Positions 10,600-20,212 of a stretch of 64,000 nucleotides of DNA are shown here, one piece after another. The position numbers and the translations under genes were made by a program. The DNA lies in NCBI RefSeq assembly GCF_000719285.1, contig NZ_JOFS01000020.1, forward strand, positions 248,001 through 312,000. The letters run 5' to 3'. Below the pieces are notes generated by a model. It did no database searches. It was given only the letters and a program-made list of their open reading frames with translations, and had not been told where the DNA came from. Source of the stretch: Streptomyces bicolor (lineage in GTDB: Bacteria; Actinomycetota; Actinomycetes; Streptomycetales; Streptomycetaceae). Within the stretch, counting starts at the first letter, position 1. Each line of letters begins with the position of its first letter.

Positions 10600-11300
10600 C
10601 GCCGGTCCTCCTGATCAGATGTTTCCGATACGCCGAGGTAGCCGCAGGCGGCGGCGCGGCGCAGTGCCTCCTCGCGGGCGCCGGGCGCGTCCAGCGGCCC
10701 GTCGACGAGCCCCGCGAACCCGATCGCGATCCGCTCGCCCCCGATCGGGACCAGCCCGACCCCGGCGCTCTCCCCCGGCCCGAACCGCACGGAGGACCCG
10801 GCGGGGACGGCGAGCCGCATGCCGTACGCCGCCGCTCGGTCGAAGTCGAGGCGCGGGTTGGCCTCGAAGAAGTGGAAGTGGGAGGTGACGGAGACGGGCA
10901 CGGTCGCGGTGTTGGTGACCGTCAGCCGTACGACCGCCTCTGGCTCGGCGTGTTCCGGCCCCGGCAGCAGTGCGCCGGGAGCCCGCGCACCAAGGCCGCC
11001 CCCGATGGGGTCGGACACGACCGCGAGCCGCGAGCCGTCGTCGAACACCGCCTCGACATGTACCTCGGTGACGATGTCCGCCACGCCCGGAAGCACGTCG
11101 CCCGGCCCGAGCGCACGGCGGGCGCGCTCGATCGCCTCGGCGAGCCGGGCCCCGTCCCGGGCGGCCTCGCACACGGTGTCCGCGACGATCGCGGTCGCCT
11201 CCGGGACGTTCAGCCGCAGCCCGCGGGCCCTGCGCGCCCGGGCCAGCTCGGCGGCTCCGAAGAGCAGCAGCCGGTCACGTTCCGTGGGGGTCAGTCTCAC
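10596..11300 (-). CDS. ureAB: Fused urease gamma-beta subunit (UreAB)
   Basis: The 234-residue protein joins the urease gamma subunit (MRLTPTERDRLLLFGAAELARAR..., about 1-100) to the beta subunit (VTNTATVPVSVTSHFHFFEANPRLDFDR..., about 115-234). The GTG at 11300 is chosen because AAGGAGGT sits eight bases upstream; an in-frame start seven codons earlier lacks this. It is the first gene of the operon and overlaps ureC by four bases. Gamma-beta fusions occur in Helicobacter and in some actinobacterial ureases. Together with UreC it would form the structural core of a cytoplasmic urease-type complex. Confidence 0.88.
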   Translation of the reverse strand: MRLTPTERDRLLLFGAAELARARRARGLRLNVPEATAIVADTVCEAARDGARLAEAIERARRALGPGDVLPGVADIVTEVHVEAVFDDGSRLAVVSDPIGGGLGARAPGALLPGPEHAEPEAVVRLTVTNTATVPVSVTSHFHFFEANPRLDFDRAAAYGMRLAVPAGSSVRFGPGESAGVGLVPIGGERIAIGFAGLVDGPLDAPGAREEALRRAAACGYLGVSETSDQEDRR

Positions 11301-11327
11301 GACGCGGCACCTCCTTGCCAAGCAGAC

Positions 11328-11346
11328 TTTAGAGCATCACTCTAAA
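11328..11346. promoter_or_regulatory. Perfect inverted repeat TTTAGAG-N5-CTCTAAA between ureAB and the NCS1 permease
   Basis: Two perfect 7-bp arms flank a 5-bp spacer in the 137-bp divergent region, 28 bp from the ureAB start and about 90 bp from the permease start. A single site here could control both transcripts. The only regulator encoded in the cluster is the TetR protein at 6687-7292. Confidence 0.55.
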
Positions 11347-11437
11347 CATGAAATTCCCAGGATCGAAAGGTTGACAGCAAACCCCAAGCACCTCACATTG
11401 AACGTCACTCAAACCGAGGTAGTCGAGGGAGACACCC

Positions 11438-12880
11438 ATGCCGATGGAACAGCGCGGAGTCGACACCATCCCCGAGGAGGAACGCACGAGCGGCCCACGG
11501 GACCTCGTCTCGATCCTCCTGGGCTCGAACCTCTGTCTCGGGGTGATCATCTTCGGCTGGCTGCCCCCGTCCTTCGGCCTGGGCTGGTGGGCATCGGTGA
11601 GCTCGATCGTGGTCGGCACGGTGGCCGGCATCGCCCTCACCGCTCCGCTGGCCCTGATCTCCCTGCGCACGGCGACGAACCTGTCCACCTCCTCCGGCGC
11701 CCAGTTCGGCGTCCGCGGCCGCCTGGTCGGCTCGGTGGTCGGCCTCCTTCTCGCCCTCGGCTACACGGCCCTGACCGTGTGGATCGGCGGCGATGTGATG
11801 GTGGGCGTGCTGGAACGGCTGTTCGGGCTGCCGGCGAGCGGGGTGTCGTACGGCGTGGTGTACGGGCTGCTGGCCGCGGCGACCGTGGCGGGCGCGGTGT
11901 ACGGCTACCGGGTGCTGCTCGCCATGTCCCGCGTCCTCGCGATCGGCATGACGGCCCTGCTGGTCCTCGGCGTGATCGCCTACGCCCCGCACTTCACGAC
12001 GGCCGCGCTGCCGGAGACGGGCGGCTATCTGCTGGGCGGCTTCTGGCCGACGTGGCTGCTGGCGACGGTGGCGGCCGGCCTGTCCGGCCCGATCGCCTTC
12101 ATCACGCTGCTCGGCGACTACACCCGCTACATCTCCCCGGCCCGCCACTCCGCACGCCGGGTGCTGCACGCGACCTGGCTCGGCCTGCTGCTGGGACTGC
12201 TGGTCCCGCAACTGTTCGGCACCTTCACGTCGTACGCGGCCCGGGCTGCCCTCGACTACGCCGGACCGCTCGTCTCCGCGTCCCCGGCCTGGTACCTGGT
12301 CCCGCTCCTGCTGGCCGCCTCGGCGGGTTCGGTCGGCAACGCCGGCCTGATGCTCTACTCCATGGGCCTCGACCTGGACGCCATCGTGCCGCGCGCGTCC
12401 CGGGCGACGGCCACCTACACGGTCGCGGTGATCGCCACGGCCTGCGTGTTCATCGGCCACTACTACTCGTCCGCGCAGGACGCGATGACGTCCTTCGTAC
12501 TGCTGCTGACGGCGATCGGCACGCCTTGGGCCGTCATCACCCTGATCGGCTTCGCACGGTGCCGTGGGGTGTACGACGCGGATGCCCTCCAGGTGTTCAA
12601 CCGGCGGGCGCGGGGCGGGATCTACTGGTACCGGGCCGGCTGGAACATCCAGGCGACGGTGGCCTGGGCGCTGGGCGCGGTGGTCGGTGTGCTGGCGGTG
12701 GCGCTGCCGTCGTACGAGGGGCCGCTGGTGAGTCTGACCGGCGGGGTGGACTGCAGCTTCCTGTTGTCGGGGGCGGTGGGCGGCGTGGTGTACCTGCTGT
12801 CGGCCCCGGCTTCTGTGAAGGCGGAAGCCGAGGCCGACAACTCAGTGCCGGTCGGCGAAACCAGCCCGTCCGGCGTTTGA
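11438..12880 (+). CDS. NCS1-family nucleobase/allantoin-type permease
   Basis: The 480-residue membrane protein has about 12 hydrophobic segments and the NCS1 N-terminal signature SILLGSNLCLGVIIFGWLPPSFGLGWW, close to CodB-like purine/cytosine permeases. It should import a nitrogenous compound by cation symport. It is divergent from the ureAB-ureC-agmatine deiminase operon across a shared operator, which suggests it supplies the cluster's substrate. The ATG at 11438 follows GAGGGAGACACCC. Its last residues, SPSGV-stop, are encoded by a dispersed repeat (12862-12938), so the natural C-terminus has probably been replaced. Confidence 0.82.
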   Translation: MPMEQRGVDTIPEEERTSGPRDLVSILLGSNLCLGVIIFGWLPPSFGLGWWASVSSIVVGTVAGIALTAPLALISLRTATNLSTSSGAQFGVRGRLVGSVVGLLLALGYTALTVWIGGDVMVGVLERLFGLPASGVSYGVVYGLLAAATVAGAVYGYRVLLAMSRVLAIGMTALLVLGVIAYAPHFTTAALPETGGYLLGGFWPTWLLATVAAGLSGPIAFITLLGDYTRYISPARHSARRVLHATWLGLLLGLLVPQLFGTFTSYAARAALDYAGPLVSASPAWYLVPLLLAASAGSVGNAGLMLYSMGLDLDAIVPRASRATATYTVAVIATACVFIGHYYSSAQDAMTSFVLLLTAIGTPWAVITLIGFARCRGVYDADALQVFNRRARGGIYWYRAGWNIQATVAWALGAVVGVLAVALPSYEGPLVSLTGGVDCSFLLSGAVGGVVYLLSAPASVKAEAEADNSVPVGETSPSGV

Positions 12881-12938
12881 GGACGAGGCCCGTTCAGGGC
12901 CGCAGCGGGGGTCTGGGGGCGGCAGCCCCCAGACCCCC
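12862..12938 (+). repeat. Terminator-like dispersed repeat, copy 1, overlapping the permease stop codon
   Basis: CAGCCCGTCCGGCGTTTGA then GGACGAGGCCC leads to a perfect 14-bp hairpin, GGGGGTCTGGGGGC (12907-12920), loop ggca, GCCCCCAGACCCCC (12925-12938). The stop codon of the permease (12878-12880) is the TGA of the conserved core. The hairpin lies between the convergent permease and ilvE genes and can act as a two-way terminator. Copies 2 (29752-29826) and 3 (61741-61915) share the core. Confidence 0.8.
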
Positions 12939-12960
12939 GGCCTCGACGCCGAGCGACGGG

Positions 12961-14049
12961 TCAGCCCAGCTTGTGCATCCACCCGTGCTGGTCCACGGCA
13001 GTGCCCCGCTGGATGTCGAGGAGCGCCTCGCGCAGCTTCAGCGTGACCTCGCCGGGCTCCCCACCGCTCTGCTGCCACTGCGCACCCGTACGCTTCACGG
13101 TGCCGACCGGCGTGATGACGGCGGCCGTACCGCAGGCGAAGACCTCGGTCAGGGTGCCGTTCTCGGAGTCGCGCTGCCACTGGTCGACGGAGACGCGGCC
13201 CTCCTCGGCCTCGTATCCGAGGTCACGGGCGACGGTGAGGAGGGAGTCCCGGGTGACGCCTTCCAGGATGGACCCGGTGAGCGACGGGGTGATGATCTTG
13301 TCGCCGTACACGAAGTACAGGTTCATGCCGCCGAGTTCCTCGACCCACTTGCGCTCGACCGCGTCGAGGTAGCACACCTGGGCGCAGCCCTCGGCTGCGG
13401 CCTCGGCCTGGGCCAGCAGGGACGCGGCGTAGTTGCCGCCCGTCTTGGCGTCGCCCATGCCGCCGGGCACGGCGCGGACATGGTCCTCGGAGACCCAGAT
13501 GGACACCGGCTTGACGCCACCGGGGAAGTAGGCGCCGGCCGGGGAGGCGATGACCATGAACAGGTACTCACTGGCCGGCTTCACACCCAGGCCGACCTCG
13601 GTCGCGAACATGAACGGCCGCAGGTAGAGGGACTCCTCGCCGCCGTGCGCCGGGACCCAGGCCTCGTCCTGCTTGACCAGCACGTCGCACGCCTCGATGA
13701 ACGTCTCGACCGGCAGCTCCGGCATACCGAGCCGGCGCGCCGAGGCCTGGAAGCGCTTGGCGTTCTTCTCGGGGCGGAAGGAGGCGACGGTCCCGTCGGG
13801 CTGACGGTAGGCCTTCAGGCCCTCGAAGATCTCCTGCGCGTAGTGCAGGACCATGGTGGCCGGGTCGAGGGAGATCGGCGCGTACGGCACGAGCTCGCCG
13901 TCGTGCCAGCCACGGCCCTCGGTCCACTTGATCGTCACCATGTGGTCGGTGAAGTGGCGGCCGAACCCCGGGTTGGCCAGTATCGCCTCGCGCTCGGCGG
14001 CGGCGAGCGGGCTGGCAGAGGGCTTGAGCTCGATCGTGGGCGTCGTCAT
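12961..14049 (-). CDS. ilvE: Branched-chain amino acid aminotransferase
   Basis: The 362-residue fold-type IV PLP enzyme makes the last step of Leu, Ile and Val synthesis by transamination from glutamate. The PLP lysine is Lys202 in [12 protein letters not shown], and [16 protein letters not shown] and the [14 protein letters not shown] region are typical. The ATG at 14049 follows AAGGACATCCACTC. A 26-codon small ORF ends 13 bases upstream. It sits downstream of leuB on the same strand, separated by about 300 bp that hold a repeat, a hairpin and a promoter candidate (GATAAT at 14162-14167, minus strand), so it is probably its own transcription unit. Confidence 0.93.
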   Translation of the reverse strand: MTTPTIELKPSASPLAAAEREAILANPGFGRHFTDHMVTIKWTEGRGWHDGELVPYAPISLDPATMVLHYAQEIFEGLKAYRQPDGTVASFRPEKNAKRFQASARRLGMPELPVETFIEACDVLVKQDEAWVPAHGGEESLYLRPFMFATEVGLGVKPASEYLFMVIASPAGAYFPGGVKPVSIWVSEDHVRAVPGGMGDAKTGGNYAASLLAQAEAAAEGCAQVCYLDAVERKWVEELGGMNLYFVYGDKIITPSLTGSILEGVTRDSLLTVARDLGYEAEEGRVSVDQWQRDSENGTLTEVFACGTAAVITPVGTVKRTGAQWQQSGGEPGEVTLKLREALLDIQRGTAVDQHGWMHKLG

Positions 14050-14062
14050 GAGTGGATGTCCT

Positions 14063-14143
14063 TCACCGGTTTTGATTGTGGCGGGCCGCGCTCACGCCAG
14101 TACTGCCAGTGGCCAGTGCTAGGACGTCCGAGCATTCGTTCAT
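14063..14143 (-). CDS. Small upstream ORF preceding ilvE (26 residues)
   Basis: The ORF begins [13 protein letters not shown], has GGAG seven bases before its ATG, and ends TGA 13 bases before the ilvE start, so ilvE could be translationally coupled to it. It lies about 12 bases downstream of the start point predicted from a GATAAT -10 element at 14162-14167. It holds several branched-chain codons (GTC, CTA, CTG), but no terminator stem follows, so it is not a classical attenuator. Whether it is translated is inferred. Confidence 0.4.
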   Translation of the reverse strand: MNECSDVLALATGSTGVSAARHNQNR

Positions 14144-14242
14144 TCCGCGGCTCCGCGTTCGATTATCGCAAGCGGCTGCCGTGGAAGAAATCGGCCGGTA
14201 CGGCGTGATCGGCGTGAATCGCGACCCAGGGGCTGATGGTGT

Positions 14243-14276
14243 CACCCGGCGGCGGACATGGGGAAGCCGCCGGGTG
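14243..14276. terminator. Perfect 11-bp hairpin downstream of leuB
   Basis: CACCCGGCGGC (14243-14253) pairs with GCCGCCGGGTG (14266-14276) around a 12-base loop, about 77 bases after the leuB stop. There is no T tract, as is usual for streptomycete terminators. With repeat copy B it fills much of the leuB-ilvE gap. Confidence 0.5.
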
Positions 14277-14315
14277 CGAAGTGACCCGACGGCTTCGAAA
14301 AGGGTTCGAGTGGCT

Positions 14316-14352
14316 GGGGGTCCCCCCACGCCTTCAAGGCAGTGGGGGAAGG
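14316..14352 (+). repeat. 36-bp dispersed repeat, copy B (abuts the leuB stop codon)
   Basis: It has the same ends as copies A and C (GGGGGTCCCCCCACGCC ... AGTGGGGGAAGG). It starts right at the base after the leuB stop codon on the minus strand and has the same orientation relative to transcription as the two in-gene copies. Confidence 0.75.
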
Positions 14353-15396
14353 TCAGCCGGCTACTCGTACGGCCAGCGCGTCGCCGATCTCCGACGTGCT
14401 GCGGGCGGGCTTGCCGGCGCGCTCACCGAGGTCGGCCGAGACCGCGTCCTCGATACGGGCGGCCTCCGCCTCGTAGCCGAGGTGGCGCAGGAGCAGGGCG
14501 ACCGACAGGACCGTGGCGGTGGGGTCGGCCTTGCCCTGGCCGGCGATGTCGGGCGCGGAACCGTGGACCGGCTCGAACATGGACGGGAACTCGCCGGACG
14601 GGTTGATGTTCCCGCTCGCCGCCACGCCGATGCCGCCGGAGACGGCCGCTGCGAGGTCGGTGATGATGTCGCCGAAGAGGTTGTCGGTGACGATGACGTC
14701 GAAGCGCTCGGGCTGGGTGACCAGGTAGATGGTCGCCGCGTCGACGTGCATGTACTCGGTGGTGACCTCGGGGAACTCCTCGGCCACCTGGTTGAAGATG
14801 TTCGTCCACAGGTGACCGGCGAAGGTCAGCACGTTGTTCTTGTGGATCAGCGCGAGCTTCTTGCGCGGGCGGGCCTGCGCACGGGCGAAGGCGTCCCGGA
14901 CGACGCGCTCGACGCCGAAGGCCGTGTTCACGGAGACCTCGGTGGCGACCTCGTGCTCGGTGCCCTTGCGGATGGTGCCGCCGTTGCCGGTGTACGGGCC
15001 CTCGGTGCCCTCGCGGACGACGACGAAGTCGATGCTCGGCTCACCGGCGAGCGGGGTGGCCACACCCGGGAGGAGCTTCGACGGACGCAGGTTGACGTGG
15101 TGGTCGAAGGCGAAGCGGAGCTTGAGCAGGAAGCCGCGCTCCAGGACGCCGGAGGGGACGCCCGGGTCGCCGATCGCGCCGAGCAGGATGGCGTCGTGCT
15201 GCTTCAGGGCGTCGAGGTCGGCGTCGGTGAGGGTCTCACCGGTGGCGTGGTAGCGCCGGGCGCCGAAGTCGTACTCCTTGGTCTCCAGCTTCACATCCTG
15301 CGGGAGGACGGCGGAGAGGACCTTCAGGCCTTCGGCCACGACCTCCTGGCCGATGCCGTCACCGGGAATCACTGCGAGATTGAGGCTGCGAGACAT
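14353..15396 (-). CDS. leuB: 3-isopropylmalate dehydrogenase
   Basis: The 347-residue NAD-dependent enzyme oxidises 3-isopropylmalate to 2-oxoisocaproate in leucine synthesis. [16 protein letters not shown] at the N-terminus, the [10 protein letters not shown] arginine region, THKNNVLT-like IHKNNVL and the metal-binding [29 protein letters not shown] are all present. Two residue features, [11 protein letters not shown] and [12 protein letters not shown], mark the actinobacterial LeuB branch rather than isocitrate dehydrogenase. It is divergent from the phosphatase gene across 142 bp. Confidence 0.93.
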   Translation of the reverse strand: MSRSLNLAVIPGDGIGQEVVAEGLKVLSAVLPQDVKLETKEYDFGARRYHATGETLTDADLDALKQHDAILLGAIGDPGVPSGVLERGFLLKLRFAFDHHVNLRPSKLLPGVATPLAGEPSIDFVVVREGTEGPYTGNGGTIRKGTEHEVATEVSVNTAFGVERVVRDAFARAQARPRKKLALIHKNNVLTFAGHLWTNIFNQVAEEFPEVTTEYMHVDAATIYLVTQPERFDVIVTDNLFGDIITDLAAAVSGGIGVAASGNINPSGEFPSMFEPVHGSAPDIAGQGKADPTATVLSVALLLRHLGYEAEAARIEDAVSADLGERAGKPARSTSEIGDALAVRVAG

Positions 15397-15538
15397 GTCG
15401 GCACCCTACTCCTCGTCCCATGGGATGACATGCCGCGTCCGGGATACGGACAGCCGGATGGGGGACGGCGTTTGCGCGTCGACTCACGTTCACCCGTATG
15501 TAGGGCGGGTGTTGGCGTCCGCTGGGAAGTTTCCCTCC

Positions 15539-17131
15539 ATGGACATACCCGACTTCGGCATCCCGCCCCAGCTCGCCCGCCGTATGAGCATGGCGGAACA
15601 GCACGAGTACCTGCGTACGAAACTGACCCGGCGCCGCACGCTGGTGACCGCGGGCGCCGTGGCGGGTGGGTTGCTGACGGGCTGCGCGGGTTCGGAGTCG
15701 GGGCCCGGGTCGGGGTCGGGCACGTCCGGTGCGACGGCTTCCGCCTCGGCGTCCGCCTCCGGGCACACGCAGGTGCCGGGCGCGGCCGTCGCCCCCTTCG
15801 GCCGCCATCTCGCCTTCGGCGCCGACCCGAAGACACAGATGCGGGTCTCCTGGCAGGTCCCGGTCCCGGTGAAGAAGCCGTACGTCCGGATCGGGACCCG
15901 GCCCGACGAGCTGGGCCGCAGGATCGAGGCCGAGGTGCGCGATCTGCACACGCCGGGGCTCACGGGCATCCGCGCGGCCCTGGACCAGTACTACGTGCAC
16001 GCTGCCCTGGACGGCCTCCTCCCCGGCACCACGTACTACTACGGCGTCGGCCACGACGGCTTCGACCCCGCCTCGGCGGCGCACCGCAGGACGATCGCGT
16101 CCTTCCGCACGGCGCCGTCCCGCCCGGAGAGGTTCGTCTTCACCGCCTTCGGCGACCAGGGCGTCAGCAAGGCCGCGGCCGCCAACGACCACATCCTGCT
16201 GGCCCAGAAGCCCGCCTTCCACCTGCACGCCGGCGACATCTGCTACGCCAACGTCAAGGGCCGGGGCGAGGAGTCGGACGGCTACGACCCCGCCTTCTGG
16301 GACCTGTTCCTCAAGCAGAACGAGGAGGCCGCGCGGTCGGTGCCGTGGATGGTGACGACCGGCAACCACGACATGGAGGCGTGGTACTCCCCCGAGGGCT
16401 ATGGCGGCCAGCTGGCCCGTTGGTCCCTGCCGGACAGCGGCTTCGACCCACGCAGGGCACCGGGCGTGTACGCGTTCACGTACGGCAACGTCGGCTTCGT
16501 GGCGCTGGACGCCAACGACGTGTCGTACGAGATCCCCGCCAACTTCGGCTACACGGGCGGCAAGCAGACGGCGTGGCTGGACGACAGACTGACGTCGCTG
16601 CGCGCGGACCCGTCGGTCGACTTCGTCGTCGTCTTCTTCCACCACTGCGCGTACTCGACCTCGTCGCACGCCTCCGACGGCGGGGTGCGCGACGAGTGGC
16701 TGCCGCTGTTCGCCAAGCACCAGGTGGACCTGGTGATCAACGGGCACAACCATGTCTACGAGCGGACCGACGCCATCAAGGACGGGGAGGTGGGCCGGCG
16801 CGTGCCGATCGGCGCGTCGACCGACCCGACGCGGGACGGGACCGTGTACGTCACCGCGGGCGGCGGCGGCAAGGAGCTGTACGGGTTCCCGGCGGGCGTG
16901 AAGGAGAGCTACGAGGGCCACGTGCGCGACCACGACTCCGTCGACACCTTCGAGTGGGCGAAGTCGCGGGCCTCGAAGGCGGAGACCGTGGAGTGGTCGC
17001 GGGTGCGCTACCGGGGCTTCTCCTTCCTCAAGGTGGAGGCGGAGAGCGGTACGGCACCGAGGCTCAAGGTGTCGGCGCTGGCGCAGAGCGGGGACCGCAT
17101 AGACCATTTCGAGGTGCGGCGCGGAGCGTGA
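15539..17131 (+). CDS. Tat-exported purple acid phosphatase-like metallophosphoesterase
   Basis: The 530-residue protein has a twin-arginine signal (LTRRRTLVTAGAVAGG, Arg31-Arg32) ending in LLTGC, so it may be a Tat-exported lipoprotein (Cys49). A Fn3-like domain (about 85-190) is followed by the calcineurin-type metal motifs AFGDQG, HAGDICY, TTGNHDMEA, FFHHCAY and GHNHVYER. These are the five ligand blocks of purple acid phosphatases. It should hydrolyse phosphomonoesters outside the membrane, perhaps under phosphate limitation, though I find no clear PHO box. The site before the ATG at 15539 (GGGAAG) is weak; an ATG 14 codons later is an alternative. Confidence 0.85.
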   Translation: MDIPDFGIPPQLARRMSMAEQHEYLRTKLTRRRTLVTAGAVAGGLLTGCAGSESGPGSGSGTSGATASASASASGHTQVPGAAVAPFGRHLAFGADPKTQMRVSWQVPVPVKKPYVRIGTRPDELGRRIEAEVRDLHTPGLTGIRAALDQYYVHAALDGLLPGTTYYYGVGHDGFDPASAAHRRTIASFRTAPSRPERFVFTAFGDQGVSKAAAANDHILLAQKPAFHLHAGDICYANVKGRGEESDGYDPAFWDLFLKQNEEAARSVPWMVTTGNHDMEAWYSPEGYGGQLARWSLPDSGFDPRRAPGVYAFTYGNVGFVALDANDVSYEIPANFGYTGGKQTAWLDDRLTSLRADPSVDFVVVFFHHCAYSTSSHASDGGVRDEWLPLFAKHQVDLVINGHNHVYERTDAIKDGEVGRRVPIGASTDPTRDGTVYVTAGGGGKELYGFPAGVKESYEGHVRDHDSVDTFEWAKSRASKAETVEWSRVRYRGFSFLKVEAESGTAPRLKVSALAQSGDRIDHFEVRRGA

Positions 17132-17201
17132 GTCCGCGCCGCACCCCGGCGGGTGCGGCTCCCGGCTCCAAGGGGTGACGCGTGAGGCGACGTGCGGCGG
17201 C

Positions 17202-17333
17202 TCAGTGGCCGGTCGAGCCGCCGTTGTCGCGGCGGTCGAGGGCGCGCTGGAGGGCGGCCGCGGCGTTCTTGCGGTCGGACTCGTTCGTCCGGGAGATGTG
17301 ACGGACTCGACGGCGGGCGGTCGTCTCGGCCAT
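17202..17333 (-). CDS. 43-residue conserved basic small protein
   Basis: The protein starts MAETTARRRVRHISRTNE and is rich in Arg, Asp and Asn, with no signal or membrane segment. The ATG at 17333 is preceded by AAGGAG at ideal spacing. Two tandem 22-bp repeat units lie immediately upstream of the ribosome binding site. I remember similar very short ORFs in other Streptomyces but know no function. A nucleic-acid-binding role would fit its charge, with no further support. Confidence 0.6.
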   Translation of the reverse strand: MAETTARRRVRHISRTNESDRKNAAAALQRALDRRDNGGSTGH

Positions 17334-17350
17334 GAGGAATCGACTCCTTC

Positions 17351-17392
17351 TGAATCCTGGAGTGCACAGACTGAAATCCTGGAGTGCACAAA
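17351..17392. repeat. Two tandem 22-bp repeats upstream of the small basic protein
   Basis: AATCCTGGAGTGCACA occurs at 17353-17368 and again at 17375-17390, with TGA-type flanks also shared, giving a 22-bp period (two helical turns). Each copy contains the palindrome GTGCAC. The pair ends 17 bp upstream of the start codon, so it lies in the promoter or the 5' leader. Confidence 0.6.
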
Positions 17393-17612
17393 GGGGTTGC
17401 GAGACGCCGGATGGGGCGGGGAGCGGTGCCGCAGGGGTTGCCTGCACGGGGCCCGGCTCACGACCGCCATTCGCTTGATCGAGCGAGACGTTCGGCTTCT
17501 ACAAAGCTAAGCGAGGACGGGGCATCTGTCTCCACAATTACTCGGACTTCCTACTATCTGAGACGGTGGACTAGGTCACACGCCGCTGACCTGCGCTTAT
17601 GCCGTCACCCCG

Positions 17613-18170
17613 TCAGAGCACATCCCCGTCCCGCCAGTCGAAGACCAGCTCGAAGGCAGGGTCGAGAGGACCGGCGAGGGCGGGCCGGACGAACGTGCTC
17701 CCCTCCTCGTCCGGCAGGCGCACGACGCCCTGCGGGCCCAGCGCGCAGACCCGCCCGCTCCACACCTCCCAGCCCCGGGCGGTGTACAGGGCGGCTCCCT
17801 CGTCGCTCGCGGACAGCATCCCCGCGTCGTACGCCCGGTCGATCACCCGCTCCAGCTCCGCCATCACGCGACCGCCCAGCCCGGTGCGGCGCGCGTCCGG
17901 GCGTACGGCGACCGCCTCCACGTACCCGACGCGCAGCCACCGGTCCCGGTGCCGTACCCGCCGCATGACCACCGACCCGTGCGCGAGGAGCCGCCCCTCG
18001 TCGTCGTGGACGAGGGCGTGCATGCCGCCGAGCCCGTGGTCCCAGTCCTCGTCGGAGAAGTCGCCGTCGAAGGCCTCGTCCAACAGGGCGCGGATCTCCC
18101 GTAGTTCGGCGCGGGTGAGGTCGGCGGTGTGGGAGGTGCGGGGCGGGCGGGCGGATGCGGTGGTGGTCAT
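17613..18170 (-). CDS. AAC(2')-type aminoglycoside N-acetyltransferase (GNAT)
   Basis: The 185-residue protein matches AAC(2')-I enzymes along its length. It has HTADLTRAELREIRALLDEAF, the FSDEDWDHGLGGMHALVHDD block, GYVEAVAVRPDARRTGLGGRVM (acetyl-CoA loop), ALYTARGWEVWSG, and the end FDWRDGDVL, close to the Mycobacterium Aac(2')-Ic C-terminus as I remember it. Such enzymes acetylate the 2'-amino group of aminoglycosides; in mycobacteria the native role may be in cell envelope metabolism. The ATG at 18170 lacks a ribosome binding site, and a GATACT hexamer lies six bases upstream, so a leaderless transcript is possible. Substrate is inferred. Confidence 0.8.
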   Translation of the reverse strand: MTTTASARPPRTSHTADLTRAELREIRALLDEAFDGDFSDEDWDHGLGGMHALVHDDEGRLLAHGSVVMRRVRHRDRWLRVGYVEAVAVRPDARRTGLGGRVMAELERVIDRAYDAGMLSASDEGAALYTARGWEVWSGRVCALGPQGVVRLPDEEGSTFVRPALAGPLDPAFELVFDWRDGDVL

Positions 18171-18277
18171 CCGGCCAGTATCGGCACCGCGGACGGGCGG
18201 CCGTCGGGAATCGCCCACTCGGCTGATCCTGCGCCCGGCACGGGACGGACGCCTACGGCAAGGGGAACGGTGAGGTC

Positions 18278-18484
18278 ATGAACGACACGGCGAAGGTGTT
18301 CCTCGAAGGCGGCCCGGACGATCTGCCCGAACGGATCGTCCCGACCCCGTCCCCCGGCCCTGATGTGAAGATCAAGCTCCGCGGTGGGTACGAGCACTTC
18401 CGGCCGACCTCGCGGCAGGCGGACACCGCCGAGGGATCGCTGCCCGTGTACGAGTGGTGGGAGCGGACGGAGATCGCCGAGTAG
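18278..18484 (+). CDS. 68-residue conserved small protein (DUF5988-like)
   Basis: The protein starts MNDTAKVFLEGGPDDLPERIV, followed by a short beta-rich stretch (DVKIKLRGGYEHFRPTS) and VYEWWERTEIAE. Length and motifs fit the DUF5988 family common in Streptomyces, as I recall it. It is divergent from the acetyltransferase gene; GAGG precedes the ATG. No signal peptide or membrane segment is present. Function is unknown. Confidence 0.65.
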   Translation: MNDTAKVFLEGGPDDLPERIVPTPSPGPDVKIKLRGGYEHFRPTSRQADTAEGSLPVYEWWERTEIAE

Positions 18485-18488
18485 CACG

Positions 18489-18527
18489 AAGGGCCGGGTC
18501 GAGCACGAAGCTCAAGTCCCGGCCCTT
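18489..18527. terminator. Bidirectional terminator between the DUF5988-like gene and pruA
   Basis: AAGGGCCGGG (18489-18498) and CCCGGCCCTT (18518-18527) form a perfect 10-bp stem between two convergent genes. It ends in TTTC on the plus strand. Confidence 0.75.
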
Positions 18528-18543
18528 TCGCGTGGGTTGGCCG

Positions 18544-20175
<1,632 letters not shown>

Positions 20176-20212
20176 GGGTTCCGTAACTCCTTACTGAGCG
20201 GGTGAGTTGGGC

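Noticed and set aside
10819..14208. Very long open frame on the plus strand (over 1100 codons) across ureAB, the NCS1 permease and antisense to ilvE
   Set aside because: It runs in a GC-rich shadow frame over genes with clear family matches, and its translation is low-complexity Arg/Gly/Ala/Pro. Similar long antisense frames at 64-1980, 24115-26799, 28282-31878 and 33100-35223 were rejected for the same reason.
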